A stretch of 6,825 nucleotides of DNA from Nitrospira sp. (GTDB taxonomy: Bacteria > Nitrospirota > Nitrospiria > Nitrospirales > Nitrospiraceae), in NCBI GenBank assembly GCA_015904045.1, contig JABMDG010000290.1, positions 1 through 6,825 on the forward strand, given 5' to 3'. The notes under the pieces are model-generated. The model did no database searches, had not been told where the DNA came from, and worked only from the letters and a program-made list of their open reading frames with translations. This document shows positions 1 to 5,866 of this stretch, one piece after another (the first letter of the stretch is position 1; every line of letters begins with the position of its first letter). A program made the position numbers and the translations under genes.

Positions 1-517
1 TTTGCCTGATCCACGGACGGTCGGCAGCAAGAACGTCGGCTTTACCAACGTGCTGCGCGTCTCCGGCAAGACAGCCGGTATCCTCACCCTGGTTGGTGAC
101 ATGGGGAAGGGGTGGGTGATGGGTTATGTGGCCACCCAGATCTACCAGACGGAATGGGCTATTCTGCTTGTGGCAATCGCGCCGTTTATCGGCCATCTCT
201 ACTCTCCATTTTTAAAATTCACAGGTGGCAAGGGAGTCGCGACGGCGCTCGGTTCCGTGCTCGGGGTAGCCCCGCTCATCGGTCTCCTATTGCTGCTGGC
301 GTGGATTGGAGCCGTAGCGGTCTGGCGATACTCATCAGGCGGCGCACTCACGGCGTTCGCACTTTTTCCGGTCATCGCGGGCTTTGTTCGCCCGACAAGC
401 GGATTTATTATCTTCTCCCTCGTTATCAGTGGACTGATCGTGATGAAACACAAGGGGAATATCGAACGACTGTGGAAGGGGACGGAACGCAAGATTGGAC
501 AGAGTCAGTCCGGTTAA
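1..517 (+). CDS. plsY: Glycerol-3-phosphate acyltransferase PlsY, 5'-truncated by the window edge
   Basis: PlsY is an integral inner-membrane enzyme that moves an acyl group from acyl-phosphate to glycerol-3-phosphate, giving lysophosphatidic acid, the first step of phospholipid synthesis. The reading frame starts at base 2 and is open to the edge. The TTG there is probably an internal Leu codon, because the usual first membrane helix (roughly 30 residues) is missing. About 171 residues are visible against about 200 in the family. All three family motifs are present: GSKNVGFTNVLR (visible residues 8-19, glycerol-phosphate site), KFTGGKGVAT (72-81, acyl-phosphate site) and HKGNIERLWKGTER (150-163). 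Hydrophobic segments lie near residues 51-68, 85-108, 113-128 and 133-147. The gene ends in TAA at 515-517 and converges on the hydrolase gene. The family assignment is firm; the true start lies outside the window. Confidence 0.95.
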   Translation, partial: LPDPRTVGSKNVGFTNVLRVSGKTAGILTLVGDMGKGWVMGYVATQIYQTEWAILLVAIAPFIGHLYSPFLKFTGGKGVATALGSVLGVAPLIGLLLLLAWIGAVAVWRYSSGGALTAFALFPVIAGFVRPTSGFIIFSLVISGLIVMKHKGNIERLWKGTERKIGQSQSG

Positions 518-558
518 ATTCGACCCTTCACCCCTGCGTCTTGACTGCCTGTAGCCCA

Positions 559-577
559 CCCTCTTCGGGAATGAGGG
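559..577. terminator. Weak hairpin between convergent genes
   Basis: In the 63-base gap between the convergent plsY and hydrolase stop codons, CCCTC (559-563) can pair with GAGGG (573-577) around a 9-base loop. Because it lies between two convergent 3' ends, it could act on both transcripts. There is no run of T after it on either strand and the stem is only 5 bp, so an intrinsic terminator is unproven. Nothing else recognisable lies in the gap. Confidence 0.22.
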
Positions 578-580
578 GCA

Positions 581-1486
581 TCAATTGCGCATCGGGTGTT
601 GTTGCAACCAGCCTAGAATCACGGCTGTAACACGCTGGGGTTCATCGTGATGAACGAAGTGTCCTGCCTGTTCAAGCGTCACGACGGTTAAGTCAGTCAC
701 AAAGCCGTCCAGACCGTCCAGATTCTGATTTGCAAGCGCCTGATCTTGCAGCCCCCAAATGACAAGAGTCGGAAGATCAAGGGCTGGATATCCCAGCGTC
801 CGTTGGCGGGCAGCGCCGCCACCGCGGATGGCCGCACGATAGTAATTGAGCATCGCGGTCAGGGCGCCTGGTTCGCAAGCCTGCTGCCGGTAATGGCGCA
901 CGAGGTCGTTCGGCAGATACTCTGAACTCACCCGCATGCGCTTATAGATCGCTCCAATGAGGTACGCCCCGCCTGCCGCCAGCACGGCTTCTGGAAGCCA
1001 GGGAAGCTGAAACACTGCCATGTACCAGGATCGACGAAGTTGCCGCCAGTGGCGTATCTCACGCTCAAAGCAGGCAGGATGTGGTCCGTTCAATACAATG
1101 AGCGCCTCTAGCTTCTCCGGCCGGCGCATCGCGTAGTACCAGGCAATGATGCCGCCCCAATCGTGACCGACTAAGATGACCCGGCGGGCCTTCGAGATGT
1201 CGATAAGCGCGTCGATATCTTCCAGCAGGGTTTCAAGTCGATACGCGTCGCGACCGGCGGGTCTGGTTGTGCCGCCATAGCCCCGCAGGTCCGGTGCCCA
1301 CACCCAATAGCCGTTATGGGCCAGCGACGCCATTTCATGACGCCACGACAAGGAAGATTCGGGAAACCCATGCAGGCAGAGCACCAGCCGATCACCTGAT
1401 CCCGCTGTCGCCACCTTGAATTCCAGCTGGTTCGCGTGAACGCGCAAAAACGAAAGTTGTTGCTCATCGTTCGACGAGTGCGACAT
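581..1486 (-). CDS. Alpha/beta-fold hydrolase, epoxide hydrolase-like
   Basis: A 301-residue cytoplasmic alpha/beta hydrolase of the soluble epoxide hydrolase type; these enzymes open epoxides (or, in sister families, cleave C-halogen bonds) through an aspartyl-ester intermediate. Visible marks: HGFPE (residues 39-43) for the oxyanion hole; the nucleophile elbow VGHDWGG with Asp109 as nucleophile, where esterases and lipases would have Ser; Asp248 in GLQDQ as likely charge-relay acid; and His276 in AGHFVH as catalytic base. The cap has NYYR (214-217), resembling the N-W-Y-R signature whose Tyr activates the epoxide oxygen. No signal peptide is seen. The ATG at 1484-1486 is preceded by GGAG about 10 bases upstream. 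It lies 36 bases after the repeat lipoprotein gene on the same strand, so they may be co-transcribed. The natural substrate cannot be told; haloacetate or haloalkane dehalogenase activity is an alternative. Confidence 0.9.
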   Translation of the reverse strand: MSHSSNDEQQLSFLRVHANQLEFKVATAGSGDRLVLCLHGFPESSLSWRHEMASLAHNGYWVWAPDLRGYGGTTRPAGRDAYRLETLLEDIDALIDISKARRVILVGHDWGGIIAWYYAMRRPEKLEALIVLNGPHPACFEREIRHWRQLRRSWYMAVFQLPWLPEAVLAAGGAYLIGAIYKRMRVSSEYLPNDLVRHYRQQACEPGALTAMLNYYRAAIRGGGAARQRTLGYPALDLPTLVIWGLQDQALANQNLDGLDGFVTDLTVVTLEQAGHFVHHDEPQRVTAVILGWLQQHPMRN

Positions 1487-1506
1487 GGGTATAGGCTCCG
1501 ATGGGT

Positions 1507-1521
1507 CCAGGAGGATCCTGG
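1507..1521. repeat. Short perfect inverted repeat in the lipoprotein-hydrolase gap
   Basis: CCAGGA (1507-1512) and TCCTGG (1516-1521) form a perfect 6-bp inverted repeat with a 3-base centre, just after the lipoprotein stop codon and about 20 bases before the hydrolase start. It has no T-run, so it does not look like an intrinsic terminator. It could slightly shape translation of the hydrolase message, or be chance. Confidence 0.35.
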
Positions 1522-1522
1522 G

Positions 1523-3523
1523 TCACCGGTCGACAAAGAGGCCTCCTGGAGTCCGAGGAATCGTGTTGCCATCCGAGAGTTGAACCGGTGTCGCCGATAA
1601 AAATGAATAGGTGTCGCTGCCTGCTAAGTCAAAAAATCCCGCGAGGCTTCCCTCTGATGCCTCACCGAACCCCGATTGAGTTGTGTACCGGTCGTGCCCT
1701 CCCTCATCGACGAAGATCGCCCATCCCATGTGGTTGGCTTTTCCGAGGCCGGTAGAGGCATCGAGGGCATAGAGATCGTCGCCGCTCCCCCCATCGATCG
1801 CGAGGCTGACCCCATGATCCCAGGACACACCCTTATTGTAGTACGGACCGGTGGATCGGTACTGATCGTTTCCTTGATAGTCGAGGTGCATGCCGACGCC
1901 GTAATGAGCGGAGGCCCCCTGGCCATATCGCGCGGCGTGGTACTCGTCATCACCGTCGATGTCGAGGAAGGTGCCGATTCCCCAAAAATACCCCATCCCC
2001 TGGGAGAAATTGGCGCTGTGGTAATAATCGCGTCCGCCCATGTCGAGGAGCAGCCCCCAGCCTCCGGCGAGACTCAGAATCTGCTGTGCCCGCTGTTTGG
2101 AAAACACGCGGAGTCCCGACCCTGTACCGAGGCCAAAACAATCGTACTGGAACGATGGATCGCCCGGGTTGGCTTGTGGAGCCTCCGATGCATTATAGGC
2201 GCTCGGTAATCCGTTGACGCATTGATAGCGGTCGTCACCCCCTGCGTCGATGGCTGCGCCAACTCCCAAGGGTCCACCGAAGCCGAGAGCGAAACCCTGA
2301 CCGGCATATCGGTCGTTCCCCTCCAGATCCAACAACAGCCCCAGTCCTCCAATGGCGGCCCCCTGCGTGAACCGTTCCCCCGTGTAGATATCATTTCCCT
2401 GACGGTCGAGCAGAATGCCGACACCGGCGAAAGCAACGCCTCCGCCAGCAGACTGCAGCCGGTATACATCGTTGCCGGCGTAGTCGATGACCAAGCCGAC
2501 GCCCAGCCGGCCTGTCGCGAGACCGAGCGGAGCAGCGTCGTACGTATCGTTTCCCGATAGATCGATGACGGCGGCATTCCCATGGTCCTCGTCCACGGAT
2601 GCGCCGATCAGCCCGCGATACAGGTCGTCCCCGCCGAGATCGATGACCAACGCAACCGGCTGATCCAGGTCATAGGTATTGGGGCCCGGACCACCGATCA
2701 CGATGAGGCCATGTCCGGTGTGGTGAATCAGCCGCACGTCGCCCGTAATACCGGAGGGGATGTCCGCAGAAGGGATTGGTCCTGGGAAGGCCTCCGGCAG
2801 GTGGCCCATCCATCGCTCATCCGCCAGACGCACCAGCACCTGTGCCGAGGCCATCAGTGCTTTATAGTCCACTCGTTCTTTGAGCAGCGCGGCGAACCGG
2901 GCGGTGTCCTCAATGGACGCGAGCTTCTCTCTGGTGAAGCGAGACACTTGCGGCGTGAATGCATCCGCGAGGACAGCGCTGTGCCTGAATAGGAAGCGGT
3001 ATTCCGATTCCGTGAGGTTGGCCAGAGCCCGGTTGCGATAGGCGGATGCCTGGTCCAAACTCTTGACCATGAATTCGAGAAAATCCTGGGGAGCGCTGCC
3101 GGCGGGAAACGGAATCTCGTTCTCGTGGTGGGAAGGATCCCCCCAGCTGGACTCAAGGACGTCTAAAACCCTCTGAAGATTCGAGCCGTCGCTGCTGACG
3201 GCTTCGGCGACCGAAAGCGCCCGGGTTTCGAGATGAGCCAAACCCTCCCAGGGGTCCTGTAGGGGCTGAACAGCCAATGGATGTTTGAAGCGGCCGGGAA
3301 GTGTGTCAATGGCGTCGTGGGCCATACTTATCTTTGCATGGATATCTGAAAATGCGGGATGGAACCATTCTCGAATATGCTCCTTGATGCGCTGAATGAT
3401 CGGATCGTGCGGGTGGCTGATAGCGGGAGTAGCGGTAACGGGATTCAGGCTCTGGGCCGCGGTGCAGCCGGTGAGCACGAGAAAAAGCAGAACCGCGCCA
3501 GGGTGTGTCCAGTGAGAGATCAT
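1523..3523 (-). CDS. Predicted lipoprotein with twelve D-x-x-G-x-D-x-Y repeats, function unknown
   Basis: I do not recognise a named family for this 666-residue protein. The N-terminus is a lipoprotein signal: a hydrophobic stretch (residues 10-17) followed by the lipobox LTGC with Cys20 as lipidation site, so it should be exported and membrane-anchored. Residues about 40-240 look mostly helical and are rich in charged residues. Residues about 290-640 are a tandem repeat array. Each unit has a short hydrophobic strand, then D-x-x-G-[N/D]-D-x-Y, then about 12 Gly-rich residues. The first Asp of each unit lies at 295, 321, 347, 373, 399, 426, 494, 521, 548, 577, 606 and 632. One unit carries an insertion (about 434-487) holding the only cysteines of the mature protein besides Cys20: Cys435 and Cys462. 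The acidic, regular repeat suggests a beta-solenoid, possibly Ca-binding (inference). The ATG at 3521-3523 lacks a clear Shine-Dalgarno; it was chosen because the lipoprotein signal begins there. It follows the small secreted protein gene by 22 bases. Confidence 0.86.
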   Translation of the reverse strand: MISHWTHPGAVLLFLVLTGCTAAQSLNPVTATPAISHPHDPIIQRIKEHIREWFHPAFSDIHAKISMAHDAIDTLPGRFKHPLAVQPLQDPWEGLAHLETRALSVAEAVSSDGSNLQRVLDVLESSWGDPSHHENEIPFPAGSAPQDFLEFMVKSLDQASAYRNRALANLTESEYRFLFRHSAVLADAFTPQVSRFTREKLASIEDTARFAALLKERVDYKALMASAQVLVRLADERWMGHLPEAFPGPIPSADIPSGITGDVRLIHHTGHGLIVIGGPGPNTYDLDQPVALVIDLGGDDLYRGLIGASVDEDHGNAAVIDLSGNDTYDAAPLGLATGRLGVGLVIDYAGNDVYRLQSAGGGVAFAGVGILLDRQGNDIYTGERFTQGAAIGGLGLLLDLEGNDRYAGQGFALGFGGPLGVGAAIDAGGDDRYQCVNGLPSAYNASEAPQANPGDPSFQYDCFGLGTGSGLRVFSKQRAQQILSLAGGWGLLLDMGGRDYYHSANFSQGMGYFWGIGTFLDIDGDDEYHAARYGQGASAHYGVGMHLDYQGNDQYRSTGPYYNKGVSWDHGVSLAIDGGSGDDLYALDASTGLGKANHMGWAIFVDEGGHDRYTTQSGFGEASEGSLAGFFDLAGSDTYSFLSATPVQLSDGNTIPRTPGGLFVDR
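1607..2653 (-). repeat. Protein-level tandem repeat array, 12 units of about 26 codons
   Basis: This is the DNA span encoding residues 291-639 of the lipoprotein. Spacing between successive motif Asp codons is 26, 26, 26, 26, 27, 68, 27, 27, 29, 29 and 26 residues; the 68 is one unit plus an insertion of about 41 residues. The key residues of a unit are Asp at 1, Gly at 4, Asp at 6 and Tyr at 8. The flanking residues differ between copies, which points to an old, selected repeat rather than a recent duplication. A degenerate extra unit may precede the array (GGPGPNTYDLD, residues 277-287). Confidence 0.85.
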
Positions 3524-3545
3524 TGTCGTGCCACTGGCAGCACGG

Positions 3546-3863
3546 TTACTTGCACTCCTTCCCGTTGAAATACAGGCACGTCGATTCCCCGGATTTGATC
3601 TTCCAGGTCTTGAGTACGGGCATTTCGTTCTCGCCTTTCACTTCCACCACAAAATCAACGAGGCCTGAGATCGGCAGCTTCTCCATATGCGGGCGAGCGA
3701 TTGGCGGGACATCGATGTAGAACACGCCCCCGAGTTCGGAGATCAGGATACGATGGTTCTCGACGTCGATATAGATGACGGGGCTGTAGTAGCTCTTGTC
3801 GACGGCATGACCGGGGTTCACCTGTGCCATGCTCAGGAGGATGGCGAGCAGAATGATGCGCAT
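3546..3863 (-). CDS. Small secreted protein of unknown function with C-terminal cysteine pair
   Basis: A 105-residue protein that I cannot assign to a family. It starts with a clear Sec signal peptide (MRIILLAILLSMAQVNPGHA) with a likely cut after Ala20, leaving about 85 residues outside the cytoplasm. The mature part alternates hydrophobic and polar residues as in a small beta-rich domain (for example VIYIDV near 29-34 and VDFVVEV near 69-75). It ends with two cysteines, Cys96 and Cys104, seven residues apart, suited to a disulfide hairpin. The ATG at 3861-3863 has a strong Shine-Dalgarno (AAGGAG, 7 bases upstream), which supports this start. The 81-base gap after the peptidase gene and the fresh ribosome site suggest it may begin a separate unit with the lipoprotein gene, which follows after 22 bases. 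A shared envelope role with that lipoprotein is inference. Confidence 0.8.
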   Translation of the reverse strand: MRIILLAILLSMAQVNPGHAVDKSYYSPVIYIDVENHRILISELGGVFYIDVPPIARPHMEKLPISGLVDFVVEVKGENEMPVLKTWKIKSGESTCLYFNGKECK

Positions 3864-3889
3864 GAGATCGCTCCTTCCCCAAAAACCGA

Positions 3890-3925
3890 CATGCGCGCCA
3901 TTATCGCATTCGAGCTCGAAAGAAG
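3890..3925 (-). promoter_or_regulatory. Possible weak promoter upstream of the small secreted protein gene
   Basis: In the 81-base gap between the peptidase stop and the secreted-protein start, the minus strand carries GATAAT (about 3897-3902), a fair match to a -10 box, about 30 bases before the Shine-Dalgarno. The stretch about 17 bases further upstream (TTCCTT) is a poor -35 match. A 12-bp perfect palindrome, TTCGAGCTCGAA (3909-3920), sits between the two boxes, where an operator could lie. None of this is conclusive; it is listed because this gap is the most likely break between the two gene groups. Confidence 0.25.
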
Positions 3926-3944
3926 GAAGCCGTGAGCGTAGGAA

Positions 3945-4454
3945 TCAGCGGATGGTGAATGAGGCGGGTGTGACCTGGCCGGAGGAGATCCAATAGTTCT
4001 TGACGTCCGGTGTGGGATGCATGAGTGAAATCAACAGATACGTCGGGTTGGGCAGATTGATCTTAGGCCAGATCTCTTCATAGTCGGTCGCGATCTTGAT
4101 GTCGGTGACGGACGGACGGGCCGGGTCGTGCGGATGGGAATGGTAGACGACTTGAAGATCGAGTCCGTGAGTGCGCATGTCTTTCTTGGCGGTTGAAAAA
4201 TCCTGCATGTCCATGACAAAGGCAATCTCCGCCCGTTCAGCCGGCGACAGCCGCTCCAAGTGGACGATTTTGGCGGAATCGAATGCAGAGAGATTCTGTG
4301 CGCCTTCCATGGCGACGATATTCTTAATCCGGTACACTCGGCTCACCACACCGTTGGTGCCCGCCAAGATCCCGCAGCACTCGTACGGCGCGAGCTCGCG
4401 CGCGTGGGCGATCATGTCGTCGAGAATATGTTGAGGAATGACGAGGTCTGTCAC
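3945..4454 (-). CDS. JAMM/MPN+ metallopeptidase, Mec-like (M67 family)
   Basis: A 169-residue zinc metallopeptidase of the Jab1/MPN+ fold. The JAMM signature is complete: Glu25 in PYECCG, then H-S-H-P (His105, His107), Ser115 and Asp118. Prokaryotic members beside sulfur-carrier genes cut after the carrier's C-terminal Gly-Gly; Mycobacterium Mec frees cysteine from CysO-Cys, and Wolinella HcyD trims HcyS and frees homocysteine. Compared with Mycobacterium Mec (about 146 residues, from memory), this protein has extra residues between about 58 and 98, just before the HSHP motif. The start is GTG (4452-4454), one base after the moeB TAA and with no clear Shine-Dalgarno, so translational coupling to moeB is likely. 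No signal peptide is seen, so it acts in the cytoplasm. The family is firm; the exact substrate is inferred from its neighbours. Confidence 0.92.
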   Translation of the reverse strand: MTDLVIPQHILDDMIAHARELAPYECCGILAGTNGVVSRVYRIKNIVAMEGAQNLSAFDSAKIVHLERLSPAERAEIAFVMDMQDFSTAKKDMRTHGLDLQVVYHSHPHDPARPSVTDIKIATDYEEIWPKINLPNPTYLLISLMHPTPDVKNYWISSGQVTPASFTIR

Positions 4455-4455
4455 G

Positions 4456-5259
4456 TTAGATAGTGCAGCTGACGGTGTAGTCCATGCTCAGATCTGTGAT
4501 CTTCGGATTCGGCCCGCAAAGCGGGCAGGCGGGATCCTTGGGGCGTCCGACCTTGCGGAACTTCATGTCGAGCGCGTCATAGATCAGCAGTTTGTCGGCG
4601 ATGGTTTCGCCGGTGCCGAGAATCTCTTTGATGGCCTCGGACGCCTGCAAAATCCCCATGGTGCCGGCCAAGACTCCCAGGACACCGGCTTCCTGGCAGT
4701 TCGGAACCAGGCCGGCCGGAGGCGGTTCCGGATAGAGGCAGCGGTAACAGGGGTAACCGGCATGGGGCTTGATCGTCGTCAGCTGTCCCTCGAATCGGAA
4801 CATGCTGGCGGAAATCAGGGTTTTCCTGGCAAAGAAACAGGCATCGTTCACGAGAAAACGCGTCGTGAAGTTGTCCGACCCATCGAGCACAATGTCGTAT
4901 TGGGAGACGAGGGAAAGGATGTTCTCGGCATCGACCAATTGGTGATACGCGTTGATGGTAATTTCAGGATTGATCGCCGAGAGTGTCTTCTTGCCTGATT
5001 CGACCTTCGGTGTGCCCAAGGTCGCGGTCGAGTGCATGATCTGCCGCTGCAAATTCGACAGGTCCACGACATCGCCGTCGACGAGGCCGATGGTCCCGAT
5101 GCCGGCCGCGGCAAGATAGAGGCCGGCCGGGGAGCCGAGACCGCCGGCGCCGATCAATAGGACCTTGGCGCGCTTCAGCTTGAGCTGGCCCTTGCCGCCG
5201 ACATCCTGGAGAATGATGTGACGGCTGTAGCGTTGGATTTCTTGTTCCGTGAGTTCCAT
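4456..5259 (-). CDS. moeB: MoeB/ThiF-type E1-like sulfur-carrier adenylyltransferase
   Basis: A 267-residue E1-like enzyme. It should use ATP to adenylate the C-terminal glycine of a ubiquitin-fold carrier, preparing it for thiocarboxylate formation. Visible features: the N-terminal RYSRH (10-14), the nucleotide loop GAGGLG (37-42), Asp62 after the second strand, LQRQ (70-73), DGSDN (126-130) with Asp near the Mg/ATP site, four zinc cysteines in C-x-x-C pairs (171/174 and 245/248), and Cys188 in PNCQEAG, the position of the conserved E1-family cysteine. The length is close to E. coli MoeB. There is no C-terminal rhodanese domain as in MoeZ/MOCS3, so another protein must supply sulfur. The C-terminal tail after the zinc site is about 19 residues. 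The nearest carrier gene is the CysO-like one two genes upstream, making it the likely partner; service to molybdopterin or thiamine synthesis cannot be excluded. The ATG at 5257-5259 has no clear Shine-Dalgarno. Confidence 0.94.
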   Translation of the reverse strand: MELTEQEIQRYSRHIILQDVGGKGQLKLKRAKVLLIGAGGLGSPAGLYLAAAGIGTIGLVDGDVVDLSNLQRQIMHSTATLGTPKVESGKKTLSAINPEITINAYHQLVDAENILSLVSQYDIVLDGSDNFTTRFLVNDACFFARKTLISASMFRFEGQLTTIKPHAGYPCYRCLYPEPPPAGLVPNCQEAGVLGVLAGTMGILQASEAIKEILGTGETIADKLLIYDALDMKFRKVGRPKDPACPLCGPNPKITDLSMDYTVSCTI

Positions 5260-5267
5260 GCCGGTTT

Positions 5268-5339
5268 CGTTAACCGTTCATCGTGATTCGTGAATCGCTG
5301 TTTTTTCTTCGAATAACGGTTCACGTGTAACGAATAACG
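5268..5339. repeat. Imperfect 30-base inverted repeat between the NIL gene and moeB
   Basis: Two 30-base arms (5268-5297 and 5310-5339) are imperfect reverse complements, pairing at 21 of 30 positions by my hand alignment, around a 12-base loop (5298-5309) that contains TTTTTT. The arms are built of degenerate short words such as CGAATAACG (5310-5318 and 5331-5339) and GATTCGTGAATCG (5285-5297). In transcript direction the loop is A-rich and no U-run follows the second arm, so it is not a standard intrinsic terminator. It fills almost all of the only sizeable gap (83 bases) inside the cluster. It could be a dispersed palindromic repeat or an RNA-processing hairpin. Confidence 0.6.
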
Positions 5340-5342
5340 CTC

Positions 5343-5591
5343 CTATTCGACGACGTTCAATTCGATCGGATCGACGACGCACCCCTTCTTGCGCAGGCCT
5401 TCGAGCGCCCGCTCGATTTCCGCTGTTTCGCCTGAGAGTTCGACATCCACCCAGCCCGTGGTTTCGCGCACGTCGGCCCGCCGCACGTTGGTCACGACGT
5501 TGTACTCGCGGCCGATCTGGTAAATGATGGGCTCCTTGACCTTGTCTTCCGGAAACCGGACGTGAAACCGCAAGTGTGATTGGTGCGCCAT
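5343..5591 (-). CDS. Stand-alone NIL-domain protein
   Basis: An 82-residue single-domain protein with the NIL pattern: a ferredoxin-like alpha/beta fold with a conserved centre, here YNVVTNVRRADVRETTGWVD (residues 30-49), followed by a strand with Gly (VELSGE) and a helix plus last strand (EIERALEGLRKKGCVV). NIL domains are best known at the C-terminus of MetN, the methionine ABC transporter ATPase, where they sense methionine. They also occur fused to ferredoxin-like domains in proteins needed for homocysteine formation in methanogens. Here it is free-standing, with no transporter domains. It has one cysteine (Cys71). The ATG at 5589-5591 starts 2 bases after the carrier stop and has a good Shine-Dalgarno (GGGAGG, 8 bases upstream) inside the carrier's 3' end. 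A role as amino-acid sensor or sulfur-transfer partner of the cluster is inference. Confidence 0.88.
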   Translation of the reverse strand: MAHQSHLRFHVRFPEDKVKEPIIYQIGREYNVVTNVRRADVRETTGWVDVELSGETAEIERALEGLRKKGCVVDPIELNVVE

Positions 5592-5593
5592 GG

Positions 5594-5866
5594 TCAGCCT
5601 CCCGCGATCGCCGGAACGATGGAGACTTCGTCGCCGGTCTTTAATGCGGTGTCTTTGCCCTTCAGGAAACGGATGTCTTCTTCGTTGACATAGATGTTCA
5701 CGAACCGGCGCAGTTCGCCGCTGTCGTCGCAGAGACGGGCTTTGATGCCGGGGTAGGACGCGTCCAGCGTGTTGACGAGGTCCGCGATGGAGCCGGCGGC
5801 CACGTCGACCTCACCCTGGTTCTTCGTCAATGGCCTCAGCGGAGTTGGAATACGGACTTTAATCAT
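5594..5866 (-). CDS. cysO: CysO-like MoaD/ThiS-family sulfur-carrier protein
   Basis: A 90-residue ubiquitin-fold (beta-grasp) carrier ending in the exposed Gly-Gly tail (PAIAGG). The terminal glycine is the site that becomes an acyl-adenylate and then a thiocarboxylate. It resembles Mycobacterium CysO more than generic MoaD or ThiS: it shares IPT-x-LRP-x-T near the start, [14 protein letters not shown] in the middle (residues 54-67) and a PA-x-AGG end (recalled family sequence, not searched). No residues follow Gly-Gly, so no C-terminal unmasking is needed, unlike Wolinella HcyS, which carries an extra Ala. The ATG (5864-5866) overlaps the thrC TGA in an ATGA, so translation is probably coupled to thrC. 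The E1-like and JAMM genes downstream supply activation and product release. The symbol reflects similarity; whether the product is cysteine is not shown. Confidence 0.92.
   Translation of the reverse strand: MIKVRIPTPLRPLTKNQGEVDVAAGSIADLVNTLDASYPGIKARLCDDSGELRRFVNIYVNEEDIRFLKGKDTALKTGDEVSIVPAIAGG

Noticed and set aside
2..4. TTG as the start codon of plsY
   Set aside because: The sequence before the first conserved motif is too short to contain the usual first membrane helix, so the gene most likely continues upstream of the window and this TTG is an internal Leu codon.
1607..2653. RTX-type calcium-binding repeats in the lipoprotein
   Set aside because: The units are about 26 residues with D-x-x-G-x-D-x-Y, not tandem nine-residue GGxGxDxLx repeats, and the protein has a lipobox rather than a C-terminal type I secretion signal. 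Calcium binding remains possible but the RTX label does not fit.
1676..2992. Several long plus-strand open frames (1676-2209, 2222-2560, 2582-2992) opposite the lipoprotein gene
   Set aside because: They are antisense to the repeat region, have no recognisable domains or good ribosome sites, and follow from the repetitive, GC-rich codons of the real gene, whose signal peptide and regular repeats are convincing.
4438..4998. 186-codon plus-strand open frame opposite moeB
   Set aside because: The minus-strand frame encodes a full MoeB/ThiF protein with every expected motif; the plus-strand frame is its shadow.
5268..5339. Intrinsic terminator between the NIL gene and moeB
   Set aside because: In transcript direction the T-run of the plus strand becomes an A-rich loop and no U-run follows the stem, so the hairpin does not have terminator form.
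4456..5866. Molybdenum cofactor (moaD-moeB) operon
   Set aside because: No moaA, moaC, moaE, mogA or moeA is present, the carrier is more like CysO than MoaD, and the neighbours are a JAMM protease and threonine synthase. An amino-acid sulfur pathway fits better, though a shared role of the E1-like enzyme cannot be excluded.
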